Assembly (NCBI GenBank): GCA_965207045.1
Contig: OZ242261.1
Location: 496,001-560,000 of the forward strand
Origin: G965207045 sp965207045
GTDB lineage: Bacteria; Pseudomonadota; Alphaproteobacteria; Rickettsiales; Anaplasmataceae
Length of the DNA stretch: 64,000 nucleotides
Direction: 5' to 3'
Each line of letters starts with the position of its first letter. The stretch's first letter is position 1. The notes beneath the pieces were generated by a model. That model worked only from the letters and a program-made list of their open reading frames with translations. It had not been told where the DNA came from and did no database searches. Made by a program: the position numbers and the translations under genes. Shown here piece after piece: positions 19,505-29,986 of this stretch.

Positions 19505-19810
19505 ATGAGTACAAGTAGAGTTTTCATAGCAATTGCAGCAGCTGTAGCACTAACAACAGGTCCAGGCTGTTCTCAAAGCAACATGGAAAACAAGATGGAA
19601 AAGTGTAAAATTGTCAAAGATGGTAGAGGATTAATTAAAGAAAACAGAGCTGATTGCGCAAGTGCAAATAATTCTTGTGCTGGACACAATAAAGCTGGAG
19701 ATCCAGAAGCTTGGATTATAGTTCCAGAAGGTCAATGTGCAAAAATTAATAATGGTGATTTTAGCGGTGTTGATCAGACGACCCAAGATAAGATCGAAGA
19801 CGTATTTTAA
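19505..19810 (+). CDS. bufA: Bufferin-type RiPP precursor (DUF2282)
   Basis: The 101-residue product has a signal-like N-terminus (residues 5-20) and then the DUF2282 pattern: EKCKIVKDG (Cys34), ADCASANNSCAGH (Cys51, Cys58), WIIVPEGQC (Cys78) and a final acidic tail. In the characterised Caulobacter bufferins, such cysteines are converted to thiooxazoles and bind copper, protecting the cell. An additional Cys22 lies near the signal cleavage region. The start is fixed by a strong ribosome binding site, AAGGAG at 19491-19496, eight bases before ATG. It leads an operon with the modifying enzymes, spaced 21 bases from bufB. Confidence 0.85.
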   Translation: MSTSRVFIAIAAAVALTTGPGCSQSNMENKMEKCKIVKDGRGLIKENRADCASANNSCAGHNKAGDPEAWIIVPEGQCAKINNGDFSGVDQTTQDKIEDVF

Positions 19811-19831
19811 ATAAAAATTTAATATATAAAA

Positions 19832-20662
19832 ATGCTTTTAAACCCACTGATAGGAATTGGTTTACGCAAAACCCACTATGAATATATCCGTGAAAAACGC
19901 CCTGCTATCGGTTGGTTCGAAGTACATAGTGAAAATTTTTTCGCCAATGGTGGAAGTAGTATTAATTTACTTTCCACTATTTCTACGCACTACCCTATAA
20001 GTTTACATGGTGTTGGATTATCACTAGGGTCAGCAGAAGGTATCTCTATAAAACACCTAAAAAATCTGTCACAGCTAATAGAGCGTGTAAACCCTAAGTT
20101 TATCTCAGAACATTTATCATGGGGTTATGTTAATGGCATATATATGCCAGATCTACTACCTATCCCTTACACAAAAGAAAGTTTTACAGCTTTTAAACGT
20201 AATATATTGCTGACTCAAGACTTCTTAAAACAAGAAATTTTAATTGAAAACCCATCTTCTTATATTGAATATAAATCATCCACTCAAAATGAACCTGAGT
20301 TTTTAGTAGAACTATGTAAGAGCACGGGGGCTAAAATTTTGCTTGATATCAATAATGTTTTTGTTTCAGCTTGGAACCATGGATGGAATGCAAAAGATTA
20401 TATTGATTCTATTCCAAACTACCTTGTCAAGGAGATTCATATAGCTGGACATTCTATAAAAGAATTGCCAGATAATAAAATACTGCGCATTGATACACAT
20501 AACAATTATGTTTGTAATGAAGTATGGGATCTTTATGGTTACTCAATAAAAAGATTTAGTTCCATACCAACCTTACTTGAATGGGATGCAAACATCCCAT
20601 CTTTTGATATCCTAATTAAGGAAGCTGCAAAAGTTGAAACTTACCTTTTATCAAATGCCTAA
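19832..20662 (+). CDS. bufB: DUF692 peptide-modifying enzyme (BufB/MbnB-like)
   Basis: DUF692 proteins are multinuclear iron enzymes that modify cysteines of ribosomal peptides; MbnB makes the oxazolones of methanobactin. Motifs seen in order: SLHGVGLSLGSAEG, ISEHLSWG, LIENPSSY, LLDINNVFVSAW, EIHIAGH and LLEWDANIP. Together they give the His, Glu, Asp and Asn ligands expected for the metal centre. The length (276 residues) is typical. It lies between the DUF2282 precursor and its DUF2063 partner, the standard order. Its last eight bases overlap the next gene (ATGCCTAA). Confidence 0.9.
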   Translation: MLLNPLIGIGLRKTHYEYIREKRPAIGWFEVHSENFFANGGSSINLLSTISTHYPISLHGVGLSLGSAEGISIKHLKNLSQLIERVNPKFISEHLSWGYVNGIYMPDLLPIPYTKESFTAFKRNILLTQDFLKQEILIENPSSYIEYKSSTQNEPEFLVELCKSTGAKILLDINNVFVSAWNHGWNAKDYIDSIPNYLVKEIHIAGHSIKELPDNKILRIDTHNNYVCNEVWDLYGYSIKRFSSIPTLLEWDANIPSFDILIKEAAKVETYLLSNA

Positions 20663-21428
20663 GTTACTGCAGCTGCAAAAATCTTTCCACCATAACGTAC
20701 TACAAAGAGATAATGAGAATTTAAGTTTCATAAGTTCAGATTTCCCAAAAGAACGGTTTGATATCTACCGACAAACAATTTTTGAAAATATGATCAATTC
20801 TCTTAAAATTACTTATCCTGGCATATGGAAATTACTTGGTGATAAATGTGCAAATAGTGTTGCCTATGCTTACTGCAAAATAGAAAAACATTTACCAAAG
20901 ACAGGTTCTCTTGATGATTTTGGGAACCAATTGCCTCAATTCATATCTACACTCAGTGAGCTGTCTGCATTACCTTATTTACAAAGTTATGCCTCTTATG
21001 AATGGCTCAAACATTTAACTTACAATGCTGCAGATTCACAAGTTATAACATCTTTGAACTTACAAAATATCCCTGAAAAGAAGATTGATAACACCATATT
21101 TCACTTCATTCCATCTTGCTTTCTTTTCACCTCTCAATACAACATCCCTGATATCGATGATCTTGTTAAAGACCGTAACAAAAACCCAATAGCTCTAAAG
21201 TGCGATATTACTTATTACTGCGTGCTCTCCCGAATGCAATATGAGGTGCATACATACTGGATAAAAAAATCAATTTGGGAATTTTGCAAAAGACTTATTA
21301 ATGGCAACACTTTAGCAGAAAGTGCTGATTATGCAGAAAATATAGATAGTAGATTCAGTTTAATTTCAGCAATTTCTTTTATTTTACAAGCACAACTAGT
21401 TGGCAAAATTTCTTACAAAGGAGACTAA
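20655..21428 (+). CDS. bufC: DUF2063 partner protein (BufC/MbnC-like)
   Basis: DUF2063 proteins form heterodimers with DUF692 enzymes and help recognise the precursor. The N-terminal domain shows LQKSFHHNVLQRD, RFDIYRQTIFENMINSLKITYPGIWKLLG and AYAYCKIEKHLPKTGSLDDFGNQ-like segments typical of the family. The C-terminal part includes a winged-helix-like region ending LISAISFILQAQLVG. The ATG at 20655 inside the bufB stop region is the likely start, seven codons after an alternative TTG. Translation is probably coupled to bufB. Confidence 0.85.
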   Translation: MPKLLQLQKSFHHNVLQRDNENLSFISSDFPKERFDIYRQTIFENMINSLKITYPGIWKLLGDKCANSVAYAYCKIEKHLPKTGSLDDFGNQLPQFISTLSELSALPYLQSYASYEWLKHLTYNAADSQVITSLNLQNIPEKKIDNTIFHFIPSCFLFTSQYNIPDIDDLVKDRNKNPIALKCDITYYCVLSRMQYEVHTYWIKKSIWEFCKRLINGNTLAESADYAENIDSRFSLISAISFILQAQLVGKISYKGD

Positions 21429-21429
21429 A

Positions 21430-21900
21430 ATGTTTAACAGTATTATCAATAAATTTTTGAAAAGACCACTAATTACAAAAATAGCCGCAATTTACCTTAC
21501 AATCTCAAATATCTTAGAAAAGTTTGCACTACCGCTATTATTGCTATTAACTCGCTTTTGGATGGCAAGAGTTTTCTGGTATTCGGGGCTTGTAAAAATA
21601 TCAAACTGGCAATCAACCATATTTTTATTCAAAGAAGAATATCAAGTCCCAATAATCTCTCCTGAGCTTGCTGCTTATTTTAGTACTATATTCGAGTTAA
21701 CCTGTCCCGTATTGCTTATATTGGGCTTTGCAACACGTCTTTCAACATTACCCATGCTTACAATGACCGCAGTAATTCAATTTACATATCTTGATCTGCT
21801 TGAGCATAGTTATTGGGCTATACTTCTTGCATTGATCTTGTTTTATGGACCAGGACAATTATCACTTGATTATTTTATTCTTAGGCAATTTAAAAAATAA
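21430..21900 (+). CDS. bufD: DoxX-family membrane protein (BufD-like)
   Basis: Four hydrophobic helices and the phrases RFWMARVFWYSGLVKI, STIFELTCPVLLILGFATRLSTL and YGPGQLSLDYF place this in the DoxX family, small inner-membrane proteins often ending bufferin operons. Its exact role is not established; an electron-transfer or redox function is suspected for the family. The ATG at 21430 is chosen because AAAGGAG lies just upstream; an in-frame ATG at 21400 overlaps bufC. It starts one base after the bufC stop, so the four genes form a single operon. Confidence 0.85.
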   Translation: MFNSIINKFLKRPLITKIAAIYLTISNILEKFALPLLLLLTRFWMARVFWYSGLVKISNWQSTIFLFKEEYQVPIISPELAAYFSTIFELTCPVLLILGFATRLSTLPMLTMTAVIQFTYLDLLEHSYWAILLALILFYGPGQLSLDYFILRQFKK

Positions 21901-22024
21901 CAAAGCTGAAAATTAAAAAAAATAATACTTAATTCATTAACTTAACATAGTTATTATCAAAGGTTTACATAAAAAAAACCAAGTTGTATAGTGGCAAGTA
22001 ATAATCATTTAATTAGTATAGAAA

Positions 22025-24304
22025 ATGCAAACCTCTACAAAAACAACTTTGCAAGGTGAAAAAAACATAAACAAGGAAAAGTTATATACTATTTTAAAAA
22101 ACGTTAAGGATAATAGCGTAAAAGAGGAATTAAAGTTCTCTTATTACGACATAGTAGAAATACTTACCATTCAAAAAGAACATCCAGAAATGTTAAAAGC
22201 AATATTGAAAAAACTATATTTAAAGGACCAAAACGAATCTTTTTTCACTTCTTTTATTAAAGATTACTTAGCTATTTCTTTAATAATAGCAGCTCAAAAA
22301 GGTTATTTAGATATTGTAAATAAATTAATAGATTTAGGAATAGAAATTAATTCAAAAGATAAGGATAATAACGTAAAAGAGGAATTAAAGCCCTTTTATT
22401 ACGACATAGTAGAAATACTTACCATTCAAAAAGAACATCCAGAAATGTTAGAAGAAATGTTGAGAAAACTATTTTCAGAGCTTGATTTAAAGAACCAAAA
22501 CAACCAATCTTTAATAAAAGAAGTGAAAAAAGATTACTTAGCTACTTCTTTAACAATAGCAGCTCAAAAAGGTCATTTAGATACTGTAAATAAATTAATA
22601 GATTTAGGAATAGAAATTAATTCAAAAGATAAGGATAATAACGTTAAAGAGGAATTAAAGTTCTCTTATTACGACATAGTAGAAATACTTACCATTCAAA
22701 AAGAACATCCAGAAATGTTAGAAACAATATTGGAAAAACTATATTTAAAGAACCAAAACGAATCTTTTTTCACTTCTTTTATTAAAGATTACTTAGCTAT
22801 TTCTTTAACAATAGCAGCTCAAAAAGGTTATTTAGATATTGTAAATAAATTAATAGATTTGGGAATAGAAATTAATTCAAAAGATAAGAATAATTGTACA
22901 GCTTTAATGCATGCCTCTTTTTTTGGCAATGAAAAAGTTACTGAAAGATTGATCAACTCAAAAGCAGATGTTAACTTAAAGAACACAGAGGGTAGCACAG
23001 CTTTAATGATGGTAGCTACAAAAAATAATCGTGTTTACATCTCTGAACTTCTTTTAGAAAAGATGACAATAGATGATATTAATACAAGTGACAATAATGG
23101 TAACACAGCTTTAATTATTGCAGCTAATTCAGGTAACAAGCAAATGGTAAACACACTAATTAAAAAAAAAGGAATAAAGATTAATTTATGTAATAAAGAT
23201 GGCATTACAGCTTTAATAGCAGCTGCACAGAAAGGATGTACACAAACTGTAAGTACACTAATAACAGAAGGAGCAGAAGTTAACATAAAAGATAAAGATG
23301 GTTATACAGCTCTGGTATACTCATCTGCTTTTCGTCATTATGACATTAATGAGATGTTAACTAATAAAGGAGCAACAAGTCTTAAGCAAGTAATAAAACA
23401 AAAAATTATAGCTGAGCTCGAATCAGCAAAAATAATAAAACCAATGTTAAAGGAAAACGAATTTTACAAAAAAAATGACCAATATAAAATCTTAACAAAT
23501 GCATCTAGAAATAGACATATTTATACAGTACGCAAGACAATAAATACTCAAAATTATCTATTTCAAGAAGCAACCAATGCAGCACAAGAAAGCGGTTATA
23601 AGGACGTAAAAACTCAACTAGAAAATCACCAAGAAGAACAAAAATCTTATAATCCACAAAGAAGTAAGCTTCAAGCTTTCAAAGAAGCAACAGGAGCACA
23701 AGAAAGAAATTATTATCAACCGACACCTTCACATAAAGTAAAATTTAAATCAGGAGATCACCAAGAAGGACAAAAATCTTATAATCCACAAAGAAGTAAG
23801 CTTCAAGCTTTCAAAGAAGCAACAGGAGCACAAGAAAGAAATTATTATCAACCGATACCTTCACATAAAGTAAAATTTAAATCAGGAGATCACCAAGAAG
23901 GACAACAATCTCATAATCCACAAAGAAGTAAGTCTCAAGATTTCGAAGAAGCGGTTGGAGCTAATTATAGTACAAAAAAACTAAAACAAGCCACCATAAC
24001 ATTATCAAATAAAGCTCAAGCTTTCAAAGAAGCAACAGGAGCACAAGAAAGAAATTATTATCAACCGATACCTTCACATAAAGTAAAATTTAAATCAGGA
24101 GATCACCAAGAAGGACAACAATCTCATAATCTACAAAGAAGTAAGTCTCAAGATTTCGAAGAAGCGGTTGGAGCTAATTATAGAACAACATTTGGAGATA
24201 GTACAAAAAAACTAAAACAAGCCACTACAACAGCATTAGTAAAATGTAACGTTACTGCTACTACTGAAAAAGAAGATAAATTCGCTCCATCTTGGTTGCA
24301 ATAA
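22025..24304 (+). CDS. Large ankyrin protein with two internal repeat arrays
   Basis: This 759-residue protein has three parts. Residues 30-290 are three near-identical modules each with YYDIVEILTIQKEHPEML and SLTIAAQKGYLDIVNKLIDLG. Residues 290-470 are regular ankyrin repeats (CTALMHASFFGNEKV, NTALIIAANSGNKQM, ITALIAAAQKGCTQT). Residues 535-740 are a low-complexity array of the unit AFKEATGAQERNYYQP / SHKVKFKSGDHQEGQ. No signal peptide or membrane helix is present. The repeats are identical at DNA level over long stretches, so the gene can change length by recombination. A secreted, host-facing role is plausible but unproven. Confidence 0.85.
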   Translation: MQTSTKTTLQGEKNINKEKLYTILKNVKDNSVKEELKFSYYDIVEILTIQKEHPEMLKAILKKLYLKDQNESFFTSFIKDYLAISLIIAAQKGYLDIVNKLIDLGIEINSKDKDNNVKEELKPFYYDIVEILTIQKEHPEMLEEMLRKLFSELDLKNQNNQSLIKEVKKDYLATSLTIAAQKGHLDTVNKLIDLGIEINSKDKDNNVKEELKFSYYDIVEILTIQKEHPEMLETILEKLYLKNQNESFFTSFIKDYLAISLTIAAQKGYLDIVNKLIDLGIEINSKDKNNCTALMHASFFGNEKVTERLINSKADVNLKNTEGSTALMMVATKNNRVYISELLLEKMTIDDINTSDNNGNTALIIAANSGNKQMVNTLIKKKGIKINLCNKDGITALIAAAQKGCTQTVSTLITEGAEVNIKDKDGYTALVYSSAFRHYDINEMLTNKGATSLKQVIKQKIIAELESAKIIKPMLKENEFYKKNDQYKILTNASRNRHIYTVRKTINTQNYLFQEATNAAQESGYKDVKTQLENHQEEQKSYNPQRSKLQAFKEATGAQERNYYQPTPSHKVKFKSGDHQEGQKSYNPQRSKLQAFKEATGAQERNYYQPIPSHKVKFKSGDHQEGQQSHNPQRSKSQDFEEAVGANYSTKKLKQATITLSNKAQAFKEATGAQERNYYQPIPSHKVKFKSGDHQEGQQSHNLQRSKSQDFEEAVGANYRTTFGDSTKKLKQATTTALVKCNVTATTEKEDKFAPSWLQ
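22109..22888 (+). repeat. Three tandem 255-270 bp direct repeats in ankyrin gene
   Basis: Units start at 22109, 22364 and 22634, each opening with GATAATA(A/G)CGT and ending TTCAAAAGATAAG. They are nearly identical in DNA, not only in protein. The middle unit differs most, with a 15-base length difference. This points to recent expansion or ongoing homogenisation. Confidence 0.85.
23639..24185 (+). repeat. 132 bp direct repeats in the same ankyrin gene
   Basis: Copies start at 23639, 23771 and 23903, exactly 132 bases (44 codons) apart. A further partial pair follows at about 24017 and 24115 after an inserted segment. The second and third copies share stretches differing by only a few bases. 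The period is a multiple of three, so unit gain or loss keeps the frame. Confidence 0.85.
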
Positions 24305-24313
24305 CAGAATTAT

Positions 24314-25585
24314 ATGACTTTTCATGCAGATGTTCAAATTCATTCAAAATATTCACGCGCTACTAGTAAAAATGCAGATATTGAACACATTGCTTTATGG
24401 GCACGAAAGAAAGGAATTACAGTAGTTGGTACAGGTGACTTCACTCACCCGACTTGGTTAGCAGAAATTAAAGAAAAGCTAATTCCAGCAAAAGAACTTG
24501 GATTATTTCGCTTACACCCTAACATTGAAAAGAAGATTGACAAAATGTCACCTAAAGCATGTTTACAAAACCCTGTACGTTTTATGCTAGAAGTTGAAAT
24601 TTCTACTATTTATAAAAAATGGAATAAAGTCCGTAAGATTCACCATCTCATCTTTGTACCAGACTTGCAAGCTGTTGATACACTGGTAACACACCTATCA
24701 AAAATTGGAAATATTGCTGCTGATGGCAGACCAATTTTGGGATTAGATTCACGTGATTTATTGGAAATCACAATAGAAACAGACCCTAATTCTTATCTTA
24801 TTCCTGCACATATCTGGACACCATGGTTCTCTGTATTAGGTTCCAAATCTGGATTTGATTCTATTAATGACTGTTATGGCGATTTAGCACAACATATATT
24901 TGCAATAGAAACCGGATTATCTTCCGACCCACCTATGAATTGGCGTCTTTCATCGCTTGATCGCTTTCGCATCGTATCAAACTCTGATGCACATTCACCA
25001 AACAAGATTGCACGTGAAGCAACAAGTTATAATACAGATATCGATTACTTTGCCATGTTGCATGCATTAAAAACTGGTAAAGGTTTTGCTGGCACAATTG
25101 AGTTCTTCCCCGAGGAAGGAAAATATCATATTGATGGTCATCGCAACTGCAACATATACTTTACACCTGAAACAACAAAAAGACACAATGGTCTCTGCCC
25201 AGTTTGCAACAAACAAATTACTATAGGTGTGCTACATAGGATCAATACTCTGGCTGATCGCACTGAAAAAGAAATCTTAGACAATCCCCCACAAAATGCT
25301 GCTCCAACTCGGAGCCTTGTACCACTAATAGAAATTTTATCTGAGATTAGAGGCTTTGGTATAAATAGTAAAACCGTTACACAAAATTATACAAAATTAC
25401 TTGAAGAACTTGGTCCTGAATTGCATATTCTGAATAATACACCATTAGAGGATATTGAGAAAGCTGACTCATCATTATTAGCTGAGGCAATCTCACGCTT
25501 ACGTCAAGGTAAAGTAATTCGCCATCCAGGATATGATGGGAAGTATGGTAAAATTCATATGTTTGACAAAGGAGAACTTACCTAA
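24314..25585 (+). CDS. PHP-domain protein, endonuclease Q family
   Basis: The N-terminal PHP phosphoesterase domain shows DVQIHSKYS, GTGDFTHP, MLEVEIS and SNSDAHS, the metal-binding motifs of the family; the first HxH is changed to QxH. A cysteine module follows (RNCNIYF, then GLCPVCNKQ). The C-terminal third, with LVPLIEILSEIRG and EAISRLRQGKV, matches the family often named endonuclease Q. EndoQ of Thermococcales nicks DNA at deaminated bases; in bacteria the role is less clear. At 423 residues it is full length. It follows the ankyrin gene by nine bases, but the two need not be related. Confidence 0.85.
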   Translation: MTFHADVQIHSKYSRATSKNADIEHIALWARKKGITVVGTGDFTHPTWLAEIKEKLIPAKELGLFRLHPNIEKKIDKMSPKACLQNPVRFMLEVEISTIYKKWNKVRKIHHLIFVPDLQAVDTLVTHLSKIGNIAADGRPILGLDSRDLLEITIETDPNSYLIPAHIWTPWFSVLGSKSGFDSINDCYGDLAQHIFAIETGLSSDPPMNWRLSSLDRFRIVSNSDAHSPNKIAREATSYNTDIDYFAMLHALKTGKGFAGTIEFFPEEGKYHIDGHRNCNIYFTPETTKRHNGLCPVCNKQITIGVLHRINTLADRTEKEILDNPPQNAAPTRSLVPLIEILSEIRGFGINSKTVTQNYTKLLEELGPELHILNNTPLEDIEKADSSLLAEAISRLRQGKVIRHPGYDGKYGKIHMFDKGELT

Positions 25586-25749
25586 AAAAGGTAAGACTTT
25601 CTATTCATAAAAAAGTACATATTATTTTAAGATCCTTACTAAGATTAGGCGCTTCCATAAGAGATTTGTGTTTGGTGATCACAATCTAAAAGTAGGGCAG
25701 CATTATGAGTAAAAAAAAAATACAGATAATAAGAACATAAAATAAATAT

Positions 25750-26010
25750 TCAATATTCTTGGCTATTTGCTAGATGGTTTACAAGCGGCCTTAACAAACG
25801 ATGCATCTTTCCAATAAGAAGTGCTGTTAGCAATTATAACCATTAATTTAGGATTTTGGTTGATGTTGTTAACACGGCGTGATAATAGGTAGCTTCTTTC
25901 TCATATTAATAGCAGAGTTAGTAAATAGCGCGATTAAACCTGTGATATACCGAATTTCTCTTGAACAACATGCTCTATCAAAAAGAACAAAACATATAGT
26001 GAGTACTATC
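25750..26010 (+). pseudogene. dgkA: Decayed diacylglycerol kinase (dgkA)
   Basis: One plus-strand frame reads GYLLDGLQAALTNDASFQ, a stop, then EVLLAIITINLGFWLMLL. Slightly further, LIAELVNSAIKPVIYRISLEQ and HALSKRTKH follow in another frame. These match the start, first helix and catalytic ELxNSAIE region of DgkA, which phosphorylates diacylglycerol in membrane lipid recycling. Stops and a frameshift make it non-functional. Confidence 0.75.
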
Positions 26011-29000
26011 TAGCGCATTTATCAATGCAATATGCATTTGGGAAATTATACTGGCAGAATAACATTACAGACACAGAAAAAAAACTAACTAACACTCAAA
26101 GCAGATTCGAGCAAAATAAAATCTAATTGAAGAATTATACTCATATAAAAAAACTATGCTTTCAATTTTCTTTAATCCCACAGTCAATGGAGTTTATGAA
26201 TATCTCACTCCCTGATTTTTTCTTATTAGCTGATAATAAGTAACAAACCGTTAATGTTTATCTTTGTCGGATTATTTATAAAAGCAGCATGGTGAAGCAA
26301 TAGAAACCACTATTACCAGAACTATAACTAAAATCCTTGAACGCATCTATCAGAGTTAGGTAATTTGTTTTGTTGTTCATAAGGTCAAACTATCATAAAA
26401 GGATTTAAATATACTACAATAATATCTCAAGAGCTATCAATAACAAGTCAGTACAAACAATATGCAAATACGTTACGGAAAAAATGTCAATCCCATGAAG
26501 ATAATTGAATTTCTAAAGAAAAATTTTTTTTCAAAGAACACTTGATATGCTAGCATTGATTAACATTAGAGAGAAAATTAGCTGTCAGGACTTAGATGAA
26601 CACTTTTAAAAAAAAGTTACAATATTCTTTGCAAGACAAGAAGTTCTAGGTAAAAAAGCAATGCTTTTTTCCCTCATTAATCTTTATACTATCTTTTGTG
26701 GACTAGTAAACGTTGTTCTCGTAAAAAACGTCCAGCAATATAGAGAAACATTAAAGCATATGCATTTATAGCAACACTTAAAGCATACTGAAATTTCATT
26801 AGTTCTGTAAAAAAAATACTAAAGAAGTTCTCTACCCACTGTTGTGGGCCAGATAGCAAAAATCATCCATTATTCAAGTGATAACAAAAATAAACATTAA
26901 TATTTCAATATTACTTCTACCACTCTGCACTTATTACCTTCACTAGCAGCTTCAAAGTAATACACATAATCATGACTTACTAACTAATCAGCACAAAGCT
27001 ACTATCTTGTAGATATTGAATTAATACACTAACAATATTCACTCTTTCAAACTTGTTGGTAAAGAGCTGCATTATAAATGTCATTCCTTATATATATGCT
27101 AGAAATCCTACCTTCACAGACATAAAATAGATAGTAAAACAAATACAGGCAAACGCAGTAAAATAGTTGCTTTTTACTAATCTCTTAAAGCAAGCTTTCT
27201 GCGCAATTTCCTAAAGCTGAGATTGGTACTATGATAGTAAATGTTATTTTTTGTGTTAGCAATACTAACATCTACTGCTCTAAATGTTAATATTAGCATT
27301 TAATTTAGCCTATATTCAAAGAAGCAGTGAATTTTCTTCAATAGTGTTGTTAAAAAATACAAAAGATAGGTAAGTATACATTTTCTAACCGTTTGCTTTA
27401 ATCTACTAGCTCCATTTTAAGATAATAACTCAAATTCTGTTGCAATGTTCATTTGCTTGCTGCTTCCTTCTTCAGGATGAAATCCACTATACTTTTGTTT
27501 CAACGATGCATAGTAATTTTTTATGACATCTGTTTCCGTGTAACCTTTCGTCTAGTGAATCCTTTTATAAAAGAAAACTTTTCTCCACAACCGGGTCTGC
27601 CAATCTTATTGTTAAAAATTTTTCTATTTTTGAAAAAATCAACTAATATAATCAAGTAAAAGCCAATCTGTCCTTTCTTGAAATTGACAATAGACTACAG
27701 ATTTATAAAGAAACAATCACAAGGTAATTCATATTTAGGTAGCTCATAGCTTGAAAGATGATATCAATATCTAGATTAGAATACTCTTTTATCTAGTCAA
27801 ATACTTCTGATAGTGCTCATACTCTTCCAAACCAAAAACAAAATAAGCTTTTATATATAAAGGCAATTGACTTCTACATTCAAATATTCAATAAACTCTG
27901 AAATTGCTATGCTGCTAATCATATGAAAAATCATAGCATCTGCAGCTCGATTATTAATATTGGTAGCATTAATGGTAACTGTATTCCTTCCCCTATTCAA
28001 TATCAAAAGCTGGTTTGATCTACTTAAGCAAAACACTAATAGGCAAGTCATAACATCACAAAATACTTATTAACTGCATATCACCTAGATGATTTAAACG
28101 CCAATGTTAATCAAGTCAAACGGCAATATTTCCTATGGCGATATTGCTAAGCATACTGATATGTATGTGCTGATTTTGTATTTGTAATCGAGTAAAAATT
28201 CTATATATGTTATAGTTTCCTTCTTCACTATCGGATAACAACGACCTATCTTCTAGGAGTAAATCGCGGTAGCAGAATATCCAAAACTTGATACGCTTTA
28301 CCCTATCGAAGGTATTACACGAATGGTCTCCAAGAATATCATTAAAAAAACACAAATCATCGTAGAAGATTAAATTTACTATGATGCCCATAATGATGTT
28401 CATAATTTCGAGAAAAATGCATTATATCTTTTTGAATCTATGAAGAATAATCTCATCATTGGAAAAATTTTGTCAAATACAATAAATTTACGTTTTATCA
28501 TGAATATCCCTAAATCATCCAATAAATAGTGTTTAATATACCCATTTAAAGTATTTGAATCTGTTGGAGAAAGGTTTCCCTTGATGTAAAAAGTAAGGGA
28601 GATAATGTTATAGGAATGAGATGTAGATTGATAATGAAGTAACTATTATGCAATGTGTAAAAATTGTAGATGAAGCGATTATTGCTACAAATAGTGTGTG
28701 ATTACAAAAGATATTTAACCGTACAAAGTTTTAGGTGGTAATCCGTACATGGAAATTCGCAAAAGATTTAACAATAACTATAAGAAAAATAGACAAAGAA
28801 GGATACAGAACAGCTAAAATTAATACAGGAAGATTATTGAGATCATTTTGCATTTCCACCACCAAAAAAACCTGAATTAATGGTTCTACTCGTAATCAAT
28901 TTTAGTCTCAAAACAAGCATGTTTATATTACCTACGGATGATAACCTAAATCTCTTAAATCATTTAAGATAATAGATGAAATAAAACAAGTATTTGCAGA

Positions 29001-29579
29001 GCAGACATTCTGCATGATGTATAAAACTGCACAGTGGTTATAATCTAAACACAACACAAGACTATACTACTTAGAGCTAGTTTAAACATTAAAATTGTTG
29101 AACACGCGATGATGATTTGTGATCTTTTAAACAATGTTAGTAGAAGCATTATACAAAAAACAGACTTACTTCACTCACACCAGGCCTATCATAGATCACT
29201 CTTGAATTCAAGATTTTCTCAGCATGCTGGAGGCTTATGACCACTCATTTTCGTAAGTTCTATGAAAAATAGATTATTCGGGCAAGATGAAAAACTTGCT
29301 GTTGGATATAATGATATTATCGGTTTAGTTTTAATTATAAACAGAAATACACGTAAGAAAGGTTATGAAAGCGAAATTGTGGTATTTTCAATGAATTTAG
29401 CAAAGAAGTATTGGATGCAAATTAGTCATCTGCAATCTAGCAGTTCTGGATATCGTATCTATGAGCACCTCGTTTTCGTAAAGTTGGAACATTTGAATAT
29501 AATAGAAAAAAGGGCATAAAAAATAAATATACAATCTACTTTAGTTAAGAATTGAATCTTTTACTCATATTATGTGTAA
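26011..29579. other. Decayed AT-rich region without recognisable genes
   Basis: Over 3.5 kb no frame longer than about 95 codons exists on either strand and no RNA gene is apparent. Short patches with protein-like composition occur. One is a hydrophobic minus-strand stretch near 26,650-26,870 (INAYALMFLYIAGRFLREQ). Another is a plus-strand stretch near 28,770-28,900 faintly like the end of a penicillin-binding transpeptidase. I cannot name any with confidence. The pattern is that of several genes broken by many stops and shifts. Confidence 0.6.
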
Positions 29580-29986
29580 ATTTATTAACTTTAAATCTTC
29601 GCACTGTTGAGAACAGCGCAGCATGCCAGTCAAAAGGAGCCTTGTCAGCTGCTTAGAAAATTGCTGTGTGGCATCCAAACATCATTCCAACTACACATCT
29701 GATATCACATCTTGTCAGGACAAACAAAGCAATATCAATCCCGAGCCTGCGAACAATAGAAAAACAAACCTCTTTCAGGTTAAGGTTTTCGCCCTCAATA
29801 GCAGAGGATTTGATCACGTCATTGGTCAGTGTGCTTAGCTGGCTTCGCGCTTGAGCCCAAAGGCTAAGTACTTCCATGAGACCAAGGAAAAGCTCCCTTG
29901 ACGAGGTCGTACATCAGCCAATTTGGATGCAAGGTGTTCAGCACCCAATGAGAGTTTAGACAGTTTTGATGTTCATGAATTAACAT
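29580..29986 (-). pseudogene. Decayed Fic-family protein (DUF4172 type)
   Basis: A minus-strand start ATG at 29986 begins MLIHEHQNC, followed across frames by LASKLADVRPRQG. The next piece is LSTLTNDVIKSSAIEGENLN, with the inhibitory-helix motif SxIEGE, then VCFSIVRRLGIDIALFV, LDATQQFSKQLTR and FDWHAALFST. This is the N-terminal half of Fic proteins that AMPylate targets; the catalytic HPFxxGNG motif is not reached. Multiple frameshifts show it is dead. Confidence 0.7.

Noticed and set aside
22109..24185. Possible CRISPR array because of regular direct repeats
   Set aside because: The repeats are long, contiguous and encode protein; there are no spacers and no cas genes nearby.
27400..27660. 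Minus-strand phrase IGRPGCGEKFS resembling the zinc-binding tail of SecA
   Set aside because: Too short and without other SecA motifs nearby, so the match may be chance.
28590..28930. Plus-strand pieces resembling the end of a penicillin-binding transpeptidase
   Set aside because: Only one weak stretch around KIDKEGYRTAKINT; no SxxK, SxN or KTG motif is visible.
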